The position numbers and the translations under genes were made by a program. A stretch of DNA of 64,000 bases from Gymnogyps californianus. Lineage: Eukaryota > Chordata > Aves > Accipitriformes > Cathartidae. The notes under the pieces are model-generated. The model ran no database searches. It was given only the letters and a program-made list of their open reading frames with translations, and had not been told where the DNA came from. The stretch is taken from assembly GCF_018139145.2 (NCBI RefSeq), contig NC_059483.1:2915001-2979000 (forward strand), given 5' to 3'. Positions 50,401-62,488 of this stretch are shown in pieces; positions within the stretch are counted from its first letter, which is position 1; each line of letters starts with the position of its first letter.

Positions 50401-52451
50401 GAGGAGGTCAGACTGTCCCGGCTGGGACGCCAACCCTCCTGCCCAGGGCTGAGGGGTCTCAGAGCTGCATCAACCCCTCTATAACTCGGGAGCTGCCGGG
50501 GGGACAGGGGACCCTCCACCCCTTTTCCCAAGCTGCATGAGGGCCCCCGTAGACACGGGACCTTGCTGCCCGCCCAGGCGGCAGCCAGAGGAGCAGCTGA
50601 GTACATGTAAATCAATTGGGAGAGGTACATTATGAATTTTTTTCCACTTAACTCACTAATTGAAATTAAATGGAACTGAAACATTAATTGTTGATGAGCT
50701 AAGCCTCCGAGCCTACTAATTTAATGATAAAGTGTTGTAAAGAAAATAGCATGTCATATATATTAAGATATACTGGACACGTCAGACATGAATACAAAAG
50801 ATAAGCAAGAGACATTTGCCAGTGGAAATACGATGTGCCTCACATTTTACTCCCTTCTGTTGTTCACACTTCTGAAGCAACATATATAATTTCTCTTTTC
50901 AAGTGCGATAGTGTGTTATATTCGGATTTTATAGGGTTACTCTATGTGGAACAAAAAATTGAGACCTGCTGATTTTTAAAATGAAGCTTGCCTGTAATAC
51001 TAGTGCAATCCTCTTTTAAAATACACATTTAGCCCACGTTTGGCTTTCGAGCACAGCCATCTTTGGCTGTACGGATACAAAAGCACCTTTCTTGTTTAAC
51101 TCAGGAATGTATTCCCCAGCCCCTCAGAGGTTCAATTAAAGTTTCATATCTTTAATAAACAGCAGAGTGCACTTCAAAGGAAATGGAGAACATTCCTGTG
51201 AATTACCTCAGGAAGGCAATCGGTCCCTGTAAATAAAGCAGAGTGCGTGGAGGAGCGATGCACTGGGGTAAAGCCCTTGGCGAGGCACTTTACAATCAGG
51301 CTGCCTAGCAATCATCCCAGCATCAGCCCCATCTCAGAACAGAAGCAGACATTGAGCTTGATTGTGATAAATGGAAGCACTTTCAGCCAGGTAAGGTTTG
51401 CATAAAAGTCCTCCTAATGTAATACTTAAAAATATTTCTTGTTCAACACTGAAAATGTTAGTATGAGACAAATTTAAATATTCCTCTTTATCTTTCATAC
51501 ATTACTCTGGACTCAGAGGGACAGATTTACTGCCACTGTGTTTATAGAAATGCAGCTTCCCCTGTAACGGAGAGCAGATCTGGCACAGACCTGGAAAAGC
51601 AGCCGTCTTCACCCCTCCCAGCCTAACCGCGGCGCTTTCTCATTACCGACAATGTTTCCAAACTCCCCGTCCGCAGGAACCGTGTTAATGTGAAGGGGAC
51701 GGCTATGGGCAGGAGGCTGGCAGCAGCGAGCCCATACTTTACAAGCAAGGAATTTTTGTCAAATACCACTAGGTGACAATGGATCTTCTTCTAGAAGAAG
51801 TTTCTAATAATGCATTTCTATTTCTGGAACAAATGTCCTAACTGTTATCCTTTAAACAGACAAATTTTAATTAATTTTCATTGCAAATTAACATGCAAAT
51901 TTATTTTTCTTATCTACTCAAAAGTGATGACGATACAAATCAATTGTCTGTATAAATTTAGAAATCCTCTTTTGGTTTCTTCTCGCTTTTTTGTATTATT
52001 CCCCAGACTACTAAAAATAGCACTAACTCTGCTGGGAAATACAGCCCAAGCTAACAGTTACCGAAACAACAAAGTGCTTTTGTTCACTTTTAGGCTGCAT
52101 AAAATGAGCCAGACTAGTATATCCAAACTCTAAAATCTACTTTATTTCCTGTCTTTGGCCAAGTGTCACCAGGTTTTTCTTTTAGAATTACTGCCTGATA
52201 CCGAGTTGTTCCAGTGGTGGGAAGAGCAACCTTGGCCACAGCATCATAAACCCCACCACTGTCTATGACTTTGAACCACTGCTAAAGCAGAGGTCTCCAG
52301 CCTCACTGAATCTCTGTGAAGGGGAAAATCTCTCTCTTTACTCCGATATAAATATTTCAGGCCATTTCTTAATTTCTGGGTGACAGCCAGTCAAAGAAAA
52401 CAAAACGAACGCTCCAACCCCAGCCCCCAATTCCCCTCCTCTGAGTCCTAC

Positions 52452-52655
52452 CGTCGTTCCTGAGGATGAGCGGGGTGGGGGGACCCAGGACCCTGCTGTT
52501 GGTCACCGTGTTCGTCACCACGCATGTGTAGTTGCCCACGTCCGAAGCTTCTACCTTTGCGATGTACAAATTCCCAGTCTCTTGCGAAACGAAGCGGCGA
52601 TTGTCCTGGTGTACGAAGGTCGGGTACTCATTGAAGATCCACGCGTAGGTGAGCT
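52452..52655 (-). CDS. CNTN4: CNTN4 exon: C-terminal two thirds of Ig domain 2
   Basis: This 204-nt exon enters in phase 1 (two bases complete the Glu codon of ELTYAW) and leaves in phase 1 (GAC G), with acceptor CTTCCAG and donor GTAGGA. It encodes the core Trp of Ig2 (YAWIFNEYP), the contactin signature [19 protein letters not shown], the second Ig cysteine in DVGNYTC (also an N-Y-T glycosylation sequon) and the Ig2/Ig3 linker [13 protein letters not shown]. The partner cysteine should lie in the preceding exon, which I could not find between here and the window end. The frame is intact. Ig1 and Ig2 form part of the rigid horseshoe that contactins use for ligand binding (family knowledge). 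The loop [11 protein letters not shown] looks two residues longer than the mammalian CNTN4 loop as I remember it. Confidence 0.92.
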
Positions 52656-53959
52656 CTGGAAGCACAAGGTACCACCAGCGTTAGCGATGGGATGCACATC
52701 CTCACGGGGCACAGTCTGACGCTGGGCTCCATCCCAAGTTGGAGCTGGAGCCCTGAAAATTATTTTCTCCCTGCCCCCTTTGGTTAGGGAAATTGGACAT
52801 ATCACAGCCCATGAAATGATGAAAAGGCTAACATTTTGCAAGTTCTCATCTTTATGGCTACAAATATAAATTTCCAACTGTGACACTTCTGAGCTGGCAC
52901 ATGGATCTAATATTCTTCTTGCTCCTTCAAGTTCTTCCAGTCCAGAATATAATGCATTTTACAAGAATCTCACTTTTTTGTCACGAACATTTCAGCCTGA
53001 CTCATGACTTTCCTTTTATTCTTTCTTATTAATTTGTTTTCCTTTAAAGACAGTTTGGAGGAGGATCTGCTGAGCCATGTTATCACACACTGTATGTTTT
53101 ACTCCTTTGGAATTTCTGAATCAGCAAAATACTGAACACTAAATTAAACAGCTGTAATCTTCTATATGACTAATTAGACAGTACTCTGTGTTTCATAAGA
53201 CATCTTTGGAAGTTATTTGAGCAATAAAAAAGTAAGTGAGAGAGATGCCGCAAGTGGTTGCAGAGTTTGTAAGTAAGTTTAATGCAACATAACCCTATTA
53301 TATTTGCCTAAGACTAATGCCCAAACACCCTGAAAATGCTTGAAGAATTAAAGTGAATACAAGATTGCTGTAGTTTTCTAAGGGAACACTAATTATACTA
53401 AAAAGCGTATTCTTAGTTTAATACTCTAATGAGTCATAACTGTAATTGACCTCAACTACCGTTAGGTACTTTGGAAAATATATTCTGCCCTCATGTTCCA
53501 CTGTTTACATATATAAGAGGCTGAATGCAGATTGTTGGCTTTTATTTATTTATTTTTAACAACAGGATTATAAAACGCCTGCTTAGACTTTTAGGAAGAT
53601 ATGATAATTATGTTTATGTGGGAATATCTAATCATCATATTTACACATGTGCATCTAATTATAAGTAACCTCATGCTGATGTCAAGAGGATACTCAGAGC
53701 AAACAAGGTACCACTTCTCAGCTGGCTTATTATTTTCTGCAAGTAGTTAAGTTTTTTTTTTTTAATTTACTCTTGGTGAACAATTATCTTGTTTCTCCAG
53801 AAGCATCCAGCAATAGGCAAATAAACATCACTGCCCTGGAATGCACAGAGGCATTTAAATTGGAGTGAATCTTCACAGAGCAGGTTTCCACCAAAGCCCC
53901 CCGAGCTCTGCAATACGGCAACACTCTCCATTCACTGTGGAATGGTGAATTGACCACAC

Positions 53960-54340
53960 GTTCCTCAGAAAAACACAGAACTGGGAGGCTCTTTCTGGAT
54001 CAACAATCCCTGTCCCAGCCTATCCTTCCCCAGGAGGTTACGTAGTCCCATTCATAAACATACCCTAGAAGCAGCAAGGTTTTCGGTTCCTACTTCTCCG
54101 TTGTAAGTTGGTATTACTTTAATTGCTAAGTACCTTCTAATTTCCAGGTTAAATATTTTCATTACTAGTCTACAGCTATGTGCTTCTGGGCTAATGATGC
54201 CTTTAGCTTAAAGAGTTCTTGCCTCTTTGCTGGTGAGAGCCATCAAGAGCCCTTCTGCCTTCATTTTCAAGACAGGCTTTCCAGTCCTCTCATCGTTGTA
54301 GTAGCTTTTCCTAGCCTCTATCTTAGCTCAAAGTCTTGAA
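53960..54340 (-). mobile_element. Probable ancient CR1-type LINE 3' relic
   Basis: Plus-strand pieces recall, in the right order, the reverse complement of an old CR1 3' region: AAACACAGAACTGGGAGG near 53970, then CTAAGTACCTTCTAATTTCC, then a TTCAAGACAGGCTTTCCAG block and TCCTCTCATCGTTGTAGTAG, corresponding to the usual 'ctctgatcatcttcgtagc' block. The match is degraded throughout, as expected of an element much older than the one at 31500. The boundaries are approximate. Confidence 0.45.
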
Positions 54341-57300
54341 TATTTGTGTCATTTGAGCTGAGAGCCGGATTGGAAACTCTGGGTAAGCAGGTCACAGGAG
54401 AGCAGAAGGCAAATGTAAAGTTGTGCAATAGTAAAGAGGTCTGATCAAAGAGAGCACCAAATGGTGATGATCTGGGATTCCTCCACACAGAGGAACCCAA
54501 CGCAGGGGGAACTAAAGGAGACCTATTTCTAGAGCGCAAAGCATCAACATCTTCCCAAAGGCCATCTTCAAACTCTATTAATTTGGCTACATAAAACTGA
54601 GGAACATAATGAAGATCTGATGTTACACCTCTGCCTTCCTTTCATTACAACAAATCATTGCCCAGAAAAATACACCTGCCTGAATTACACAGAATTAGGT
54701 ATCAGGAGCAGTCCGCTATTGCTATATAATATTTAAAACAACTGGATAATTCTCTCTCTCTCTCAAATAACATGGGACTAATGGAATATAGAGCACAGGG
54801 AATAACGCAGACTGGAGCATCTGTAAGTGCATTTGCTTGTGTAGCAACATGTAAATAAATACTATATCAAACTCACTTTGATTTCCTTAGAGATCCTAGT
54901 ACAATATTTATGGCTTTTCAAACTTGACGGATTTCTTTTGATAAGGTTTCACATACTAATTGCTCTGGAAGTGATAGACAGTTCACATCCCATAGGCAAT
55001 TTGTAACAACTCTGTAAACAGACACTTAAAATACAGCCCGAGATGGCTCCTGGTGACTGTGTGCGATTGAAACGTTTTTCGAAGTTACAGACACGGAGTC
55101 TTTCAGTACAAAGAACGAGCAGTAACAGGCAATTCGTGGTTCCCTAATTACACATTAGACTCTACATCCTTGAGGAATTTATTACAAACTTCTCCTTTCT
55201 AATTCGGGGCCCTTTGCATGTAATTTTGCCTAATTTACAACGCTTTTAATTTCCCCTTTAAAGCACATTCAAGTAGGTCTCTCAAACACAGAATATTATC
55301 CAAAGATTTCTGACCCATATTTGCTGTTTTTAAAGACAAGCAGAAACTGCGGTAGCTGCAGTCCCCCCGCCAGCAGCAGAGCTCCTGCCTGGTTATCCAC
55401 TGCAGAGACCTGTGTTGTACTTTGATACTGTACTTTTCTTCATTGCCCCAATGGCCTGGATTTCCATCATAGACCAGAACGAGACGAAGATTTCTGGGTG
55501 GCAAATCTTCACTTCTGTAATGATTATCAGCACGGACAGGAGGATGGAGAAGTTACTTGCACATTTTTGGTACAGACGGTCTATGCACCCTGGCTTGAGC
55601 CATCACCAGATGGAAGACATTCAACCCCAAAACTTTTCTTGCTCTGCTGACTACATGAAGAGCCTTTTTCATCTACACAAATCCGTGCTGATGGGTTACA
55701 CCCACTTGGGTACTTGGAATACCCACACTACCACCTAGGCACATGCTAGAAGAAGGAAAGCGGATTTCTTTTTGCCAAAAGAATGCAGGTTTCTGTGCAC
55801 AAGGTCGCAAGTTGCTAGGTGTTTGCTCTACTGGTCCAGAGCAAAGACAACAGAGACAGGGAAGAATGTCCTAAATTAGTTAACATCACTCACCTATTGT
55901 AAAGGAGCCTATGGAAGATTCGGGCTCGTGAAGAGCAGTGGAGGTAACAGGCGTGTTAGCAGAAGCTTGATTTGACTTTGGCCGAGATGGACGGTGGAAG
56001 CGATGGGCACAAACATGCAGAGCTGCGAATCACTCCCAGATCAGACACGTGGCAGGAAAGCCCACTGCACACCATCAGACCATTAACCTCTTCTCCACGC
56101 TCCCTCCCCCGCCACTGCAGTAGAGGCTTTCAGGAGAAGCTCAAATCACATAGAGATACCACAGTACACTTACCATTAATATTTATGTCTCTGGGCTAGC
56201 GATCGGCAGGAGAACATGATAGGCAGTACGTGCAAGGCAGGCTATACGCCTCAAACATCCATCTATGCAACACCAGGTGGGAACAGTCTTGATTCAAAGC
56301 TCCACTGACAGCCTTTTACTCAAGTTGCAATTTGCAAAGCTGTTTTACTTAAATGTGCGTGGCAGCAATACCAAAAAAGAAGCCAGAAGCCTTTTTCTTC
56401 ACTCCTTTTATCCCTTTCAGAGACTCTCTCACACCAGTTGCTTCCCCCGTGCACTACAGTGAACCCTGATGCTCAGGCTACCTCTGTTTCAGGACCAAGT
56501 GTACTAACCACAAACACATACCCTGTATCACATACAAATATCAATGAATATTTAAAAATAGAACCCAAGGCCTCTGCCACTATTGCATGGCTAAGTATCA
56601 TGATTTAACACAATTTAGAGCAGCCAGCAGTTGCCGTCAACTTTAGCAATTAAAAAGGAAATAAATTATTCAAGCCACTTGAATATAGATTTAGGAGTGC
56701 AGACAAACTCTTTTTTCTTCCCCCAAGAAGAAATGTTCTGAGCCGCTTGCCAGGGCACCGGCAGAGAAACCTGGCAGCCCTGTGCCGCACTGCAGGGGCG
56801 GAGGGTGGCTGCGTTTCTGGAGAAGATGAGAGATGCAAAGTAGCAGAAGTTGCATCACTTTGCCTTGCTGCGTGGTTTTTGTCTGGGGTTTTTTTTTTTT
56901 GCTCAGCAAAGCACACAGCCCTCCTGGGTCTGCTTTTCCTGATCACGTTCAGATCTTGTCACTTTTCTAAAGCGTTCGATGCTAAACTCTATTAAAGCGT
57001 GAGTCTCTCCTGTGCTGCCCCCAGAATACTCTCCGCTCAAGACACGAAACAAAGCTAAAGACACTGTAGATTTTAAACTTGCTCTAAATGACAGGAAGTA
57101 GTGAAAAAAGGTTACTGAAAGCTGAACAGAAATTCTGCTACGAGTAATTATTATAATTAGACAATATGGTTTGCCAAAATAATATTCTCTGGTCTTCTGT
57201 CTTGTCACATGCATACTATTTTGTCTTTGCCTTGTCTTTGCCTTTTAGTACAGGAAACTCTTTCCTTGATTTTCTTTTTTTTTAAAGTCTGTTCCATAAA

Positions 57301-57608
57301 GTCAGGGCTGCCACTTAAAAAGGTCTCTGTAGCTATTATGGGAAAAGCTATTAAAACATCAAGATTATGGTAACCATAAAGCTGAATAGAAGAATGAAAT
57401 TTTGATATTAGTATTAGCCAAAAAATGGGAATCATTTATCATTTTTAATAAGAACAGTGTGGTACAATACACTATCATTTTTTTATAGGCTTTACTGAAA
57501 GTTACAGAGATTAATCCAATCTTTAATGATTCCTATAATTTCTATGTTATCACCTACTATGTCACTCTCAAGTTGGACAGGCGGGAACTGTTTTTCAGTG
57601 TGAAAAAA

Positions 57609-57636
57609 AAGATTTACAGCATTTCCTGTAAATCTT
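57609..57636. repeat. Perfect hairpin, 11-bp stem, 6-nt loop
   Basis: AAGATTTACAG, loop CATTTC, then CTGTAAATCTT. It is intronic, with no neighbouring feature. Confidence 0.88.
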
Positions 57637-60600
57637 GATGCACAGAAATTAGGCTTCATTACGCATGGCAAGAAACAAATATGAAATTAAGGAAATTAAG
57701 AAAATCCTCCCTTCATAACAGTCCCAAGCAAACCAAACTATAATTGCAGTAGTACAGCGTTTTGGAAGAGCAGTACATAATTTTGAGACATTTTGAAGTG
57801 AAAGGTGAGGCTCATCCCGGTATGTTATAAACAACGACAATTTAAACCCAGATATGGTGAATACAGCTCAATGACTTAGGTTTGTATTTTCCTTGATCAT
57901 GCAGTTCCATAAAATTATGATTGCTTTTTTATGCTTTCAAATGCAATTTACTCTTAAGTACGGGAAGTGCTGAAGTTTTGCTGTCTATTTTACTCCATAC
58001 CTCTGCTTTCCCTGTCATAGATGGGGCCCTTCCAGATACAGCCGACAGCAATAGGGAAGTCACACGAAGCTTTTCCTGGAGAGAAGCTATTCCCTCAACT
58101 ATTGCAGTGCAACCGATGGCAGTAAGGAACTGGATCTAGCATTATGCTTCTATATGATTTAGTACAGACACGTTTCTTGGCTCTGTGTGCGTTACCGTCT
58201 GTGCCTGCCACAATCCGGGTTTCCATTAGAGAAGCTGATGCACGCATGAACCCTGCCCTTCTTCACCTTCCAGCATTTGCTGCACTCCAGGCTAGGAAGT
58301 GCCAAGTGTTCACACTTGCTATTTATTTTACGTATTCAGGTACTATAACAACATTCCACCATACAAAACCACAACCATACCCCATATCCTGCCCCCATCC
58401 ACTTCATAAAAGCCATTCACATCACAAAGTCATATCCAAGTCTGACAAGACATAATTTTCACTTATACAGAAACAGGATAACGTTGCCCTGAATGGAGTG
58501 AGGGAAGAACCTGGCTGGCTGTAGCTTCAGCTGCCTGCGATGAAGCCTGGTGCAAGACTTCACCCCGGCAGAACACAATTGTGGTACAAACCCCGGCACA
58601 CGCAGCTAACACCCCGTTAATACCACCTTCGTACACCTCTGTGACTGCACCCTGCGACGGGCTTGAGTGGGTAATGTCTCTGTCAATAGCAATGTTGTAT
58701 AAACTTCATAGAAGACCGATTTTTGGTGAATAATTCGTAGACTTCTCTTTTTTTTGCTCTGATTGCTTGCATTCCTTGGTGTTCAAATTTCTCTTAAGTG
58801 GTACTAACAGGGTGTTTTGATGGTTACGGTAAATTTGGGCAATGATAAAGTGTAATTGATTATCTGATGAGTGTCCTGTGAATTCATTCTGTATTCTCAT
58901 CTTGCTTACTAAATTTTGCTGACTGCTTGTAGGGGACGTTCATAATTTCAAATTTCACTGCGATTTGATTAAGCAATCAACATCCGTAGCCCCATGAATA
59001 ACATAACACGAGCTGGAAAGGAGGCTCGATGCACCACAACACGTTGTCTGAGAGTCCACTGGGGAAGATGAAAGAGGATTATCAGGGAAAGATGAATCCC
59101 TGGCACAACGCACCATGTACGTGGCCCTACTCAAAACCCCGAGGCTCCTCTCCACCCATACCAATCGTCTGCTGGCAACTGCACTGCAGTTTCTGGAGTT
59201 TTTAACCATTTTTCTCTTTCACAGTTTTATTTTAATAGTAAAGCTACATGAATTATGCACTGTATACATTTTTTGTGGGCCTACAGACCATTTCATTGCC
59301 CTGCTAGCACATTGGATCAATTTTTTACCTTCTCTTCTTAAATAATTGCCGAAAAATTTAAAGGAATCAACCTGGATCACTCCGTAATTCTCCCCTTGAC
59401 TCCGTGCTCTGCCCTCTCTGTCACACAGGGCCACCCAGCTACGTCACACCACAGCTTCTGTGCCTCGAATGCAGGTTTTAATAAAAAGAATAATGAATAA
59501 TGAACAAGATTAATCTAAAGTTAATAACACATTTTTGGATGAACCCTCAATCTATGCTAAACCCGACGACACAGTTACTCAGCAGCCAGCCAGTCAACCG
59601 TTTGCACACAAAGAAATGAGCCGTCCTTGCCAAAAGGGACAGGAAAAAAGCACGTGCCCTTCATCTTTGCTAATATTAGTGAATCGGTTTGCAGAATTTG
59701 ACTTGGAACAGTGTGAGAGAGCCACAAGTCACTGTTGTCAGTGGCGATATGGTGATGATGGGAATCATCATAAAGACATGAAATCATGGAAGGCAACGAA
59801 CAGACTTTGAGAGGTCATCTCTCCAACCTGAGGCACGATAACTACGACATCTCTGAGGTTTTTCAAACTTTTTCTTACAAAACTCCAGTAACGACAGCGT
59901 ACAACTTTTGAGACGGTCTAACAGGGCGCAACACACACCAGCGGGGAAACGGGACGGTACCACAGGCTGCATTGCTGCCATCTCCTGACCACGCACTAAC
60001 GGTAACGGCAAGTGGCCTCTTTTCACTTGGGAGGAGATAGTTATTCTTGTAAATGTAACTGTGCCCGTGTGCTTGTTAGTGCTGGTTTATGGTAACAGAA
60101 GAGCTGGATACACATATACATGGCATGTACATTAACAAGTCAGAAGTGTGTAAGAATTAGGAAAATGTACAAATCAGCCAAGTTCTGTGTCAGACTCGTC
60201 CTCACAGCAATTTGCAATGCATGCAGGGCTGTGGTTGCTTCCCAGCCCCTCGACTCCACGCTTGCCCAGTATGTAGAACTTCACGTATAGGTAATTAAAA
60301 AGGTGAGAGGTCTTCATTACCTGAAGCCTAATCAATAATCACCTGTATCTGCTGCATCTCCATTTTTCTGTATCTCTAAAATAGTTAAATATTTGATGGC
60401 TGTACACAATTGACCTGGCTTATCTCTCGCAAACAGCTTCCAGCCGCAGTCGATGGCTGGCTACGCTGGCTGCCATGGCACCGGGAACATTAATGACTAC
60501 TGCACTGTGCCGTCGGGGATTTTGACGAAATTTTAACTTGAAGTTCCCTCAGGGAGAAAAATCAACAGCAGCCTTTATCTATGACTGAATGGAAAATGTT

Positions 60601-62425
60601 ATGAGATGGAGTCCCATGCTGTTGTATTTACTCCAGTTAAATACACAAACCTATTTCAAAAACATCGGATGGGCAGCAGACACCCTCCCGCACCCCCACT
60701 GATCTAGCATGCAGGCTGGCAGGTTTTGGAAGAAACTATACATTTTTTTGTCTGACAAACTTCATAAACTGTCTTATAGAAATTTACAGCTCAGCCTAGC
60801 CTTGCCTGAAAAGAAAACCCACAAACCAACCCAACCTGTATTTGTCATAAGGGCTTATGATACCTTTGGGGAACCAGGTTCAGTGTTTACTGAAACTGGT
60901 GAACCTCGTCCAGGATTAGATTTCATGCCACTTAGTTTCACGCACCCCTGGTTTAAACTTAAATTTTTGGAGTTAGGCTCAACCCAGCAGCAACCCAGCT
61001 GCTCTTGGACCAGGCTCTGTGGGATGGGTCAGTCCCCCCGGCCATGCCCCTTCCCAACGGAGATGCAACCTTGAACTGCACCAACTAATGACGACGCTCC
61101 AGACCCTCGAAAAGTTGGGTTGCTGGGCCCACCAAGAGAGATACTGATCCACTGAAGAAGGGAATTATGAATTGAAAGCTTATTTCTGCTACAGAAACTT
61201 CCTGGGAAATTATCAGATGGGCAATCCTGGAATGAAACATCATCACCCCCAGCAGAAAGGAGTACCCACAGGTAGTCGTGGCAGCTGATTTATGGTGAAA
61301 TAAAGATTTCAGGAAAATCTTACTGAGCATGCACTGTAATGTGCCACGTAACTACATCAAGACAGCCTTAAAAAAGAGCAACAATGCAGAAAGCACTCGC
61401 AAGAGGGTAAATAGCTATATATTTGCTACAACCTTTACCCCTACTAATTATGCAACACTGTAGTTCTGGAAGCCAGGAGACACACGCTTGGTCTCCTGTG
61501 ACACCGATTCAAGCCTAGATGATTTCACAGCTTTTCCCACTGAGCAATGTATAGATCCGTATGATGCCCTCTCTGTTCGTAAGTTGATTTCAATGAGGAA
61601 ATTCCGGTAAAAAAAAGAATAGCAGCTTGATATGGTCCACAGAGTGGCATCAACATCCTTCCAAAGAAACACTCATCTTCACCTGACAGTCAGAGATAAA
61701 GTACCTCCGTGGCAGACACTGTCAGTAGCAAATGGAAAGGAGAGAGAGGAGAGATCAGCCAGAAAAAAAAAGATAAAGGGGGTTGGACTGAAGCTGCTAA
61801 TTACTTATGGGCAAACATCAAATGAGAATAAATACATTGTAAGCTGGGCACGTGCATAAACGATGCTTACACTGATTTCTAATTCTGCACTGTATTTTTA
61901 CTGTGTGAGATTCAGTCATTGCTTATATTCTCCAGGCTTGTTCTACGTAAAGTGCTACACATATCACCTTAAAGAATGACTCACAGGTTTAATCCATCAG
62001 TTTGTTTTCTGTTTAAAGTCAGAGAGAGTTAGCCTAAAAATCTCTTTTTTGTGCACTTGCTTCAGTAAAGCTAAAGGTCCCTGGGCTTGTTTTAAAACAT
62101 ATTTCAATGTGACCTAGCTAATCCTTTAATACCAGCTTTCACTACCTTTGATCAGCCTCTTACTGTAGCTATAAGAGATTAGATCAAACCTTTGAAAAAA
62201 GAAAGTTGGTTGCAGAGAATTTTCTTACTGCAGTGAATTAATATGATCAACTCCAAGGTTGAAATATCTGGCCAAGCAGTGCGGGTGGTATGTCCTTTAG
62301 GGGAGATCTCTGCACGGACAGGCACCGCTACGTGATGCTGTGGCGCTTGCCTGTAGTACACAGGAAAAAACCATTCTCTTCACATATTTGATAGATAAAC
62401 AGTGTTTTGATATCTACCACATGAA

Positions 62426-62488
62426 AACATCATGGTTGCACATTTAGACATATCATTTAAACAACATCACGGTTGCACATTTAGACAT
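62426..62488. repeat. 37-bp period imperfect direct repeat
   Basis: AACATCATGGTTGCACATTT at 62426 recurs at 62463 with one T to C change. The shared 26 bases end TTAGACAT. An 11-bp spacer separates the copies. Confidence 0.92.

Larger units (their letters stand above)
44940..52451 (-). other. CNTN4 intron, 7.5 kb, between Ig2 and Ig3
   Basis: It holds the solo ERV LTR (46743-47393) in sense opposite to the gene, a hairpin just beyond it, a GC-rich patch with a 25-bp tandem duplication (45591-45748), and a GC-rich stretch near 50400-50600 of unknown nature. Confidence 0.88.
7997..52655 (-). other. CNTN4: CNTN4 (contactin-4) gene, internal part: seven exons, Ig2 to Ig5
   Basis: Seven minus-strand exons join in phase to give a continuous contactin Ig region, from the second part of Ig2 to the end of Ig5. 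Contactins are GPI-anchored neuronal cell-surface proteins with six Ig and four FnIII domains; contactin-4 acts in axon guidance and synapse formation and binds partners such as APP-family proteins and PTPRG (family knowledge). Assignment to CNTN4 rather than CNTN3, CNTN5 or CNTN6 rests on peptides I recall as CNTN4-like: VTNTVTN followed by [63 protein letters not shown] and [12 protein letters not shown]. The alternatives CNTN3 (SAPDFSKNP at the Ig4/Ig5 joint) and CNTN5 fit less well. Both ends of the gene lie outside the window. Two lesions affect Ig5 (see the exon entries). No promoter or start codon of this gene is in the window. Confidence 0.87.

Noticed and set aside
50241..50684. 147-codon open frame on the minus strand
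   Set aside because: GC-rich intron with no recognisable domain and no suitable splice or gene context.
55235..55504. Minus-strand open frame considered as the missing Ig2 first exon
   Set aside because: It lacks the CGPPP cysteine motif and contactin-like residues.
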